The notes under the pieces were generated by a model that saw only the letters and a list, made by a program, of their open reading frames with translations, had not been told where the DNA came from and did no database searches. DNA of 64,000 nt from Plasmodium relictum (taxonomy: Eukaryota; Apicomplexa; Aconoidasida; Haemosporida; Plasmodiidae): the NCBI RefSeq assembly GCF_900005765.1, contig NC_041686.1, positions 620,001 through 684,000 on the forward strand, given 5' to 3'. The first letter of the stretch is position 1. The number at the start of each line of letters is the position of its first letter. Both the position numbers and the translations under genes were made by a program. This document shows positions 35,531 to 45,500 of this stretch, piece by piece.

Positions 35531-38500
35531 TAATATATATATGTTTAACGATTTAAAAAAAAGTGTCAAATCAGCAAGGAACGTTTAGACTAAATTATTA
35601 AAGAAATTTAATATTTAATAAAAGTATTTAAAAAATGAAGTATATAATAAAATGTTAAAATTATCACTATTTACATAGAAAATTTGTTAAAATTTTATAC
35701 TCATATTCTATATTAAATACTAATTCACATATATAAGGCCAAAGAATACTTGCGTTTAATAAAATTTTTATCAAATACATAACAAAAGGAAAAAATATCA
35801 AATAAAATAATTTAATATAGTTTTGAGTCATTTAGAACAATTATATATGCATTTATTAAAAAAAAAAAAAAAAATAATAATAAGAGTATGTTTTACATAT
35901 TAGGGAAATATAATATATATAAAGATTACATTTACCTTAAAGAATTAAAATATTTAAATCTCTAAGAAAATGAGAAATATCTTGTAAGGAAATAATAAAC
36001 ATGATATTTAAATTTAAAAGAAAAAAAATTTAATTTAGCATCTTTGTTGTATATATATCACTTTTAGTAAATTTATTTTACTTTTAAAAAAAAGTCAAAG
36101 TATAATAAATTAAAAAAAGAATTATAAAAATATGTTTTACAGATATTAAAAATTAAAAAAAGTTTAATAGAAATATAAAAATGTAGAATTGCTAAATGTT
36201 CGAATTAGTATATATTTCTTTGTGTTACACTAAAAATTTTTAATCTTATTTTTTATGAGAATTGAAATTTGTAATAAATATATATATATTTTTAAAAAAA
36301 TAAACTTTAAAAACAAAATTTTAGGTAAATATTTAAGAATCTATGTTACTAAAAATTTTATATTAATGTACTTGTGCAAAAGTTTCTATTCATATTATTA
36401 CATATTTATTTACTAGAAGATTTTTTTTTTTTTTTTTTTTATAATATATAACTAATTTTTATTACTTCTTTTTAGTTTATTAAAAATAAATAAATACATA
36501 TAAAGAGTAGTATATTTAACCGAGAACATTAAATCTATAAATTTTTTTATTTTAAATGTCAAATCATTTCTTTAAATGACCATTTAAAATTTTAAATGAA
36601 CTATAACATATGTTTGTAATTATTCATTCATTAATTATGATTATGCTCTTTGTTTAATGAAAAAATAATATTTTAAAATTATATAATGAATTTTTTTTAA
36701 GAAAATAATAATCTCATAAAATTTTAAGATAGAAATTTTCCTATAATTTAAAATGGTATTTGTGCTTTATAAAACTTTATGCAAAGTAAAAATTCATATA
36801 TAGATTTTTCATTCAAGACATAATAAATTAATAAGAATTTTTAGTATAATTTTAAAAAATTTATAATTGAAAAAAATTATATCTACTTTAAATAGGAGTT
36901 ATTAAAGAGAAACATTGTCTTCTTAATTTTTTTATAAACATTATTAGCCCATACGTTTTAAAATTTAAACATTCCTATGAAATTAAAATAAGCGTTTTAA
37001 ATACTATATTTTTTAAAAATTTAATACTAAAAAATATAGAACAGATATGTAAGTATATTTTAATGAAATAAAATTAATAATAAAAATATGTTTCTACTCT
37101 AAAAAAACTAATTTCTAACAATCAATTAAAAAAATTATAAAGTTTTCTTGCATAGCAAAACTTTTATATTTATTTTATGGTACAGCTGATGTAAAATAAA
37201 AATGTCAACATCACTAAAAAAAATAAAAATGCAATTTTAATAAAAACTATTTCTGTTTGTATTAAATGGTGGGGAATTTTTAATAAGAAAAATATTATAA
37301 TAATAAAGTAACTAATTTTTCCTATTTTCTTGAAGGCGTTTGAATTTTTTTATCATAAATATAAGAGCTTCTTTAATTGAAATAAATATATACATAAAAT
37401 TTCATATTAAACTAAAAATAAAGAAATTTATGGGTATTTTTTTTTTAAACAAAATACCTATATTATTCATATAGCATAATTCATTATAATAAACATATTG
37501 TTTTATTAATTGGAATTTTAAATAATTTTATAGTATTTTAAACAGTTGAACTAATAATGAATATGTAGAGAAACCCTCCTTAATTTATATTAAGTAATTT
37601 AAAGCGAAATTTATTTTGTATTAAAATAAAATTTTACGCTTCTTGTATAGTTTTTCATTAATATATCACTTAATATCAATTTTATTATTTATCCATAACT
37701 AAAGTTATTATGTATGCAAATAGCATAAATATAATTATCCTTCATTACTAAAAAAAAAGAAATAACCAAAAAAAAAAATATATTATGCATGTATATATAT
37801 ATTTTAGTGTACATACTAAAGTATATATTATAATGTATGTATTTTCCTTAAATGCTTAGCATGCACAACTACATTTTCATTTAAATTTCTTCTTATTACA
37901 AATGTAAATAGATCAATAGAACTATTTATTGTTTACACACCAAAAATTTATAACAATTTTATATCCTATGTAGTATCAGAAAAAAGTAATTTTTTATTGA
38001 CTTTATATACATAAATTATTTATGAAAGAAAAAAAAATATATAACTGTAAAATATGTAAATCATTATTTCACATTAAATATTTTTTTCTTTTATAAAAAC
38101 TAGTATAAGAATAATAATATACTTAAATATATACTTAATAAAAAACAGAAAAAATAAATTTTCACTATTATAATAAAAGTATTGCTACTATCATAATCTC
38201 TATTGTGATACTCAAAAAATAACAATGATTCTTATAATTTATTTTTTTTTAATAATATATTATAAAGTGTATACTAATAAAAAAATTATATTTCAATTTT
38301 TTATATATTTACTTAAAAAAAAGAATTTTATATACTAATCTCCGTATCTGAAATAATATATAAAATTTATGTAAATGAATATAAAGTTACATATGTATTG
38401 ATTATTAAAAGAATAATTAATGTATTTACTTTGTTTCAATTGCATGTTAAGTAAAAAATAAAATGAAGCAATCAAGAATTTTGTTGTATAAAAAATTATT

Positions 38501-39134
38501 TTTAATAAAAAACAGATAAAATTAGTATAAATCAAAAAGAAAAAAGAATGAATTCATAAAAAAAAAATATATGTATAAAATATAATATGTATCTTAATTA
38601 TAATATTCAATATTTTTGTGTATGAATTCATTATAACTTTTGTTTTTTTCTTTTTATTTTCCTTTTTACTGTGATTCTATGAATATTTATAAAATGAAAT
38701 ATATTGTTTGTCACATAAAGTTTAAGAACAAAATAAAATGAAACTACTCATAAAGTAAATATTGAATTTTTTTTAATTGGTTAAAATTTTTAAGGATACG
38801 AATGCTTATATTTTAAATAAGGAAATATTTTCATACCTTGAAGATTTTTTTTTTTTTTTGAATTATTTTGCAGTGTGATATGACAAAAAGAAACAGATTT
38901 TTCATCAATTAAGTTTTTTTTTTGTTCTTAGAAATAAAATGTCGTTGAATGCAGTTTTAATGCAGAATTAATTTTTCTAATGGAAATTATAAAAGAATAA
39001 AAAAAGATGTACTTATTTTTTTTTTTTAAACTGTAAAAAAAAATTTTATGAAACACGATTATTTTTTTATTGCATCTTAGTTTTTTTAAAAAGAGCTTAA
39101 ACAAATATGATATTAAAAAAGAAAAAAAAAATAT

Positions 39135-39160
39135 TAGCTAACTTAATATTTTTTTAGCTA
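39135..39160. promoter_or_regulatory. paired TAGCTA motifs, candidate AP2-O sites
   Basis: TAGCTA occurs at 39135-39140 and 39155-39160, exactly 20 bp apart (about two helical turns), 404 and 384 bp upstream of the Cap380 ATG. A related AAGCTA lies at 39257-39262. TAGCTA is the six-base core I recall for AP2-O, the ookinete transcription factor. With rare G/C in this spacer one site is expected every several kilobases, so two in 26 bp is unusual. Regulatory use is inferred. Confidence 0.5.
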
Positions 39161-39190
39161 TCTGGAGAAATAAAAAAAAAAAAACAAAGG

Positions 39191-39240
39191 TGCATTAAAA
39201 AAAATACGGATTTTTCTTAAGAAAATTCTCTTTTAATGCA
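39191..39240. repeat. TGCATTAAAA / TTTTAATGCA inverted repeat
   Basis: Exact 10-bp arms at 39191-39200 and 39231-39240 flank 30 bp that include the 14-bp palindrome TTTTCTTAAGAAAA (39212-39225). The left arm overlaps a GTGCA core (39190-39194 reads GTGCA), a known ApiAP2-type element. It lies about 300 bp upstream of Cap380. Confidence 0.55.
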
Positions 39241-39306
39241 ACAGAAAAAAAAAAAAAAGCTAATTTTTCCCCATTATATATTAAAAAAGTAAAAATGAGC
39301 AATTTT

Positions 39307-39316
39307 GGCCCCGCGC
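39307..39316. promoter_or_regulatory. isolated GC block GGCCCCGCGC
   Basis: Ten consecutive G/C bases occur 223 bp upstream of the Cap380 ATG in DNA that is otherwise about 85-90 percent A+T. I see no comparable block elsewhere in the spacers. Function unknown. Confidence 0.4.
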
Positions 39317-39538
39317 AAATATATGTGTTATTTTCAAAAAGAATTAAAAAAAAATATATATTTTTTTTTTTGACAATAAATTCTCAAAAGATTTGTGGCA
39401 TATTTTTAAATTTTTAATACATATATATTTTCATTATAAAATTTTAAGATATGTTATATATATAAATATACATATATTTTTTTTTAATAAAAAAAATAAA
39501 TAAGTAATGTATATTCATTTAATTATTTTAAAATTATA

Positions 39539-42500
39539 ATGTATATTTTTAATTTTTATAATATTATATTTGCATGCCTTATAGGCATTGTATGTTCATC
39601 TTGGTTTAATATTCCTAATATAGATCCCATAAAGAGTATTATAACCAAAGATTTAAAAAAAAAAAAAGCATCATCTAAAGTAAAAAGATATGTTTTAGAT
39701 GTAAGATCTTTTGGGAATGAATGTGTTATTAATCATGAGAACATTTGCGAAGTCGCAAACTATGATATACACATAAAAAATGGAATAAAAGGTCATATTG
39801 CCAAAGTAATTTTAGCTCAAAAAAATACAAGTGATCTTGTTTCAGTACATAGCATAAGTGGGCAATTTTCTGATAATGGACAACTTATATTCCATTTTAA
39901 TGATATTCCATCGTTACATTATAATATAATATTAGAAATATCAGATTTAATCTATAATAAAGATTACGATATTGGAAAAAGTTGCCAATGTACAGAATGC
40001 AATGATAACAAAAGAACAATAGATTTAAAAGAAATTAAAGATAATTTGATATATAAAACGAAAATTCAAAAAGAAAACAAAATACAATATCCATACAAAA
40101 CATTTGTTCATGGAAAATATTTATTTAGTAAATTTTTATTCTTTCATTCAGAAATAAATGCAAACACTATAGAAAATTACAACACTTTATATAACAACTA
40201 TTATGAATTAGTATATCCATGTTCTGGTATTATTATGACTCATTCTGAAAAATACAATTTAAACTACGATTTATCAAAAGCAAGTTGTTATTATATATAT
40301 CTAATGGACAAATTTTTAAAACAAATTAATCCAAGCAGTACTATTACATTGAAATTTGTAAGTCCAGTATTACTTGCATTCGAAGAAGATAAATCCAATT
40401 ATGATATTAAAGTTACTCCTAATCAAAGTATTCAGCTTCCTTTAAAATATAAGGATAGTTTCTATATTCCTAGAGATACCGTTAATGGTAATTTGATAAC
40501 TATTAACACACACAAATATTTTAATAACAACAAATATATATACAAAAATAATGATTACAACAGAATGGAGCAGGTTCATCTGTTTAGAATGTTTTTTAAA
40601 TTATTCTCACAACAAAATAATATTTCAAATGAAGAAATGCTACAATACACTACGGGACTCATTTTAGAAAAACCTTCTACATTTCAGGATAAACCTTATA
40701 ATATATATGCAGAAGAGTTAGCAGTTTTATTAAATTCTTTTAATTCAAAATTTAATTCAGAATCAATTGGACTTAAAAAAAATGTTGTAATTATGAAAGA
40801 AGAACAATATATATCAAGTTATGGCTCAGTCTCTTATGCGTATATAAATGAAGATCAATTAATATTAAGAGAATCTTCAGAAATATGTTTAATTGTTTTG
40901 GAATCTATTGCATATGAACTTAGTACATATATAAATAAAAAATTAAGTGATTCGAAGAAAAATAAATGTCATATTATGAGAACTAGTAATAGTTACGCTA
41001 ATATTACAACTATGTATTATACATATGAATTAGATTGCAACCATGCATTATATTATAGAGAAGAGAGTGTAAGTCAAGATCATAAGGCTAATCATTTCTT
41101 AACTAGCATATCCTTATTGGAAGATGTAAGTGTTAAATTAATTTATGACGATATATTTGAATATTCTATATTATTCAATGTAGCAGTTAATATAAAGTCA
41201 TTTAATTTTTTAACAAGGTATATTCCAAATTATATAAATAATAATACTATAATTACTTTTATTGTAACAGGAAGTAAGAGTGATAAAATAGAAAACGAAA
41301 TTGAAATTAAGAAATTTTCATATCCAATGAATTGCACTAATGATTGTCCTAATATAGAACCAATAATAATTGAAGATAATTTTGAGTATATAGCTATAAC
41401 TACAATATGTATAGAAAATAATGGATTATCTACTATCTGTATTCCTGGAGATAGGTTCTCTTATGTTTTTGATACTAGATTGTTGAGAGTACACAAAATA
41501 AATATTAATCCTTACCCTGAAGTTGTGCTTACTGGTGGTGTTCATACTACTATAACTGAAGATATTTACTGCATCATAGTAAGGCAACCAAATATTGTGC
41601 CAAACGAAAATTTTCCGGTTACATATACTGATAGAACTTGCAAAGAATTAATTAATCGTTGTCATCTTTTAACAACTGCAGTTATTGTAGACAATGTGGA
41701 AATTTCTTCTGAAATAAAAAGCATTCATAATTATTCAAAACTCTTATTCTTAACAGATTTTAATGAAAAACATGAAGAAATGCTTCAGATCACATATTCT
41801 ACGAAAGATTTTAATAACAAAAAAAGATATATCTTAACACATTATAATAACAGTTTTTACTTTAATAAGCATGATAATAAAATTCACCTAAAACGTCCAA
41901 TGGAACACTTTGATAGTTTGCCAAAATCGAATTATGACAATGATGAATATGATGAGTTTGATAAAAATGACAATTCTTTTAAAGAATTAAAATATAATAT
42001 TGAGATAAAAAGTTATTTTGAATCAGAAAATAAAAGTACCATTCACATACAAATGCCCAAAAATAACGACGTTTCTATGTATCCATTTGGACAAACATAT
42101 ATTAATTATGAATATATTAAAAATAGCATTCACATGAAATTCTTAGATAATTATATTTATTTTTATGACAAAAAAGAAATAAACACTAATATTTCACAAC
42201 ATTTTATAAACATATCTCCATATAATTATGAGTGTTTAGGTGCTTATGCTTATTTGATGAATAAATTTAATATATTAGTTAATAATTCATTAAATTGTGA
42301 AGCACTAAATATGATAATAGAGGTTTTACTAAAAGGAAAGTTAGGAAGATATTTTATAAATAAAGAAAACAAAATACATTTAAATTTTGTTAAACGTTAT
42401 CAGGGAGCATATGATGTTTTTGATCTCGTTGAAGTTGAAATATATGCACCTAATACACCAGAAGTTCCTATTCATAAATACAAAATGAACGTTAGTATAG

Positions 42501-45500
42501 ACGAAAATAATAGAAACTTATTATATTCACACAAAAATATGAAATACTCAAATAAATATTTTTCAAATATATATATTTTGATGTTTAAGATAGCATATGT
42601 TTTCAATGATTATGATATATATACATTTTTCAATGATTTAACGGGAATATTTTTAATTGACAGATTCACTTTAAGAAATTTGGTTAAATTAGAATTAAAA
42701 GATAAGACAGATATACAAAATATAGTAAATTTACTAAAGAATGAATATCAAATTTTAATTGAAAATCACACAAAACCTTCTGAAGAATTGATTAATGAAA
42801 TTTCCTTAATAGCAGCATACATTGTAGAATTAACATCATCTTACAAAAAAAATTCAATTAATACGTACATAACCTCATTTGCTGGTATAAAATATTTTGT
42901 ATATGTTGATGAATTTCTATATAAAAATAAAGAATATAAAATAAATGATATGGCTTACAAATTATCAAAATATAACACACTTATAATTAAAAAAAAAGCA
43001 TTATGTTGTTCTAATTTTGTTGATGAAATTGAAAAATCTCTAAAGTATTATATTATATATAAATATATTGTTACTGATAGAATAGTACAAGAATCAGAAA
43101 TACAAATAATTTCAATAGCAAATAATGTAATACAAAAACTATTGGAACACCCAATTTTATCAACTGATGTATGCATACCAGATGAAAATAAATCAAATAA
43201 AATTATTGCGACAATTATGGAAGGATCTGGATATATTTCTAGAACAACACAATTAACATATGTAGATATGGAATGTATTGATTTAGATGTGATAGACCAT
43301 TATGAAAATATAATAGAAAAATTCATAACTTTTGGTGATTCTAATGGAATGTTTGTCGAAATGTATGTTAATAGTTCGATACTAGGTAATAGCATTACAA
43401 TCAAAGAAGATATGGATTATCAAATATACTTTTTGTTCAGAAATTTGTCGATGCCATTTGTAGGTAAATCAAATAGAAAAGAATCTTCAGGATTAAGAAG
43501 ATTTTTATTAAAAAAAGGTACAGTTTTCCAAGAAAATGAAAAAACAAGCATATCTTGTTATTTAGATATTGTAAATAAAGATTCCATATTTATGTTAGAA
43601 AAAATAATTTTTGTATCAAAAGAAGGTGATAGATTAGTAAAAGAGGTGAATGTTGAATATCAAACATTTTTTGTACATCCAATGAATTTAATCACAGAAG
43701 CATATTTAGACATTCCAAAGATTATTGTAAAAGAAAACTATTATAGTAATGTAGTTGAATGTTCTCACTATAGTAATGGATTAGAAAGCTGTATATATCC
43801 TGCTTATGGTTATGAAAATATTAATCCATTTTATGTATCATATTTAGAAAACAACCAAAGAAAAGATATATTATTTTCCAATAATGATGAACTTAAAAAA
43901 ATTAATAAAAATAGTGTAATATCTATATCAAGAAGATACAACATAGAAATAAAGGGAGATATAATGATTGATGATATTTATGATACTATTAGAGCTATTT
44001 TTCATGAAATAACAGGATCAATGGGAATATATGACTTTAGCAAAAAATCTTGTGGTCCTCTATATTTGAATAACAATCAATTAAATTTAGTTAATGATCC
44101 CAATTCACTTATATCTAATATTTTATATGATACCAAGTACTGTATAGATAGAAATTCTATTTTTAATAAAATACTGGAAATTTGCAATTTTGATAAAAAA
44201 GAATTAGCAAGTTTATTTGGTGGTATAAGAAGTCATATTCTACCATATACTTTAAATGAAGAATTTGCAAATTCGTTAACACAAAATGAACTAATTAATT
44301 TAATATTTTATTTTATTTCATCACCACCTCAATTGATTGAAGATGTCAAAATGAAACCATTATATTTAGAAATTTTAGAATTGACTGATAACCCCAATAT
44401 GAAAGTCATTGTTGAAGAAAATTTTATTAAAATTAATAAAAACTTATTAAGTAAAGTACACAAATTTTATATTGTTGAATTTAATACCATATTATACGAA
44501 CAATTATTAAATTGGATTCCTGATGAAAGTAAAAATAAAGAATTTATACTAAGAGAATCAAATACAAATAATAAAAATGTTTTAGAAACTATTAATTACT
44601 ATATGAATAGATATATTAATAAAAATTCATGTAGTGACTCTGTATTTACAAATAATGGATCTTTATTTAATGCATTTGAATCTCCAACTTATCAATATCC
44701 AAGTTTTACATATAAAAATAATGATATATATTTGAAACAACAAATAAATGGAGATATTTCATTTAATAATTTGTTTTTATATGAAGGACGCAACTACTTG
44801 AATGATACATATATAAATGCTATATTAGTTTTGTCTCCAAATAGGTTTCCTGCTCTTAACCAAGTTACATTTATAGAATTAGTGGCTAATTCATTAGATA
44901 ATAATAATCAAATTGTTTTAAAGTGTCATCCACGTAAAGATTATGATAAAAGTGTTGTTCAAAATTATAATTTGGAAAAAGGTACAATATATTTTGTTTG
45001 TAAGAATATATATATTAAATATTTAAAAAATGGTTTTTATGAATTCAATAAATATTTAGTTTATTACGAAAAAGATGGACAAATTACACACCAGCAGTAT
45101 GAAAATATGCCTGTTAAACCCATTTATGAAGTAAAAACACTATTGCAAAATGTACCAAATCAAAAACCATCTATAACAATACAGCGTGCAAATAAAAATC
45201 AAGATTCAAATATAGAAGAATACTTAATACACATTAAAGGACAACTTAAATTACACAGAGATCCATATTCTGTAATTAAACCAGCTTTTACTCAACGTTC
45301 ATACTTACTTAACACTAATATTCATATTTTTGATGATTATGTAGCATACAAACATTTTAGAAATTTAAAAAATTCAGAATATTTAAATATCCCTTTGAGC
45401 AAATATATATTTAAAGGTGAATCATTAAGCATATCACTTGTTCAAAGTAAAAAAAAAAATGATATAATAGATAATGTTTACTCATTAAAAATTAATAAAA

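Larger units (their letters stand above)
35090..39538. other. 4.4-kb promoter region upstream of Cap380
   Basis: No credible coding sequence. TA tracts occur near 35501-35522 and long A/T runs throughout. GCATGC lies at 37859-37864. The 420 bases before the Cap380 ATG hold several regulatory candidates listed separately: paired TAGCTA sites, a TGCATTAAAA inverted repeat and an isolated GGCCCCGCGC block. Confidence 0.7.

Noticed and set aside
35090-39538. Long A/T-rich gap considered as a centromere
   Set aside because: Plasmodium centromeres are 2-3 kb of about 97 percent A+T with imperfect tandem repeats; this gap has dispersed G/C patches and promoter-like motifs and no such repeats. The syntenic P. 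falciparum interval is not centromeric as I recall.
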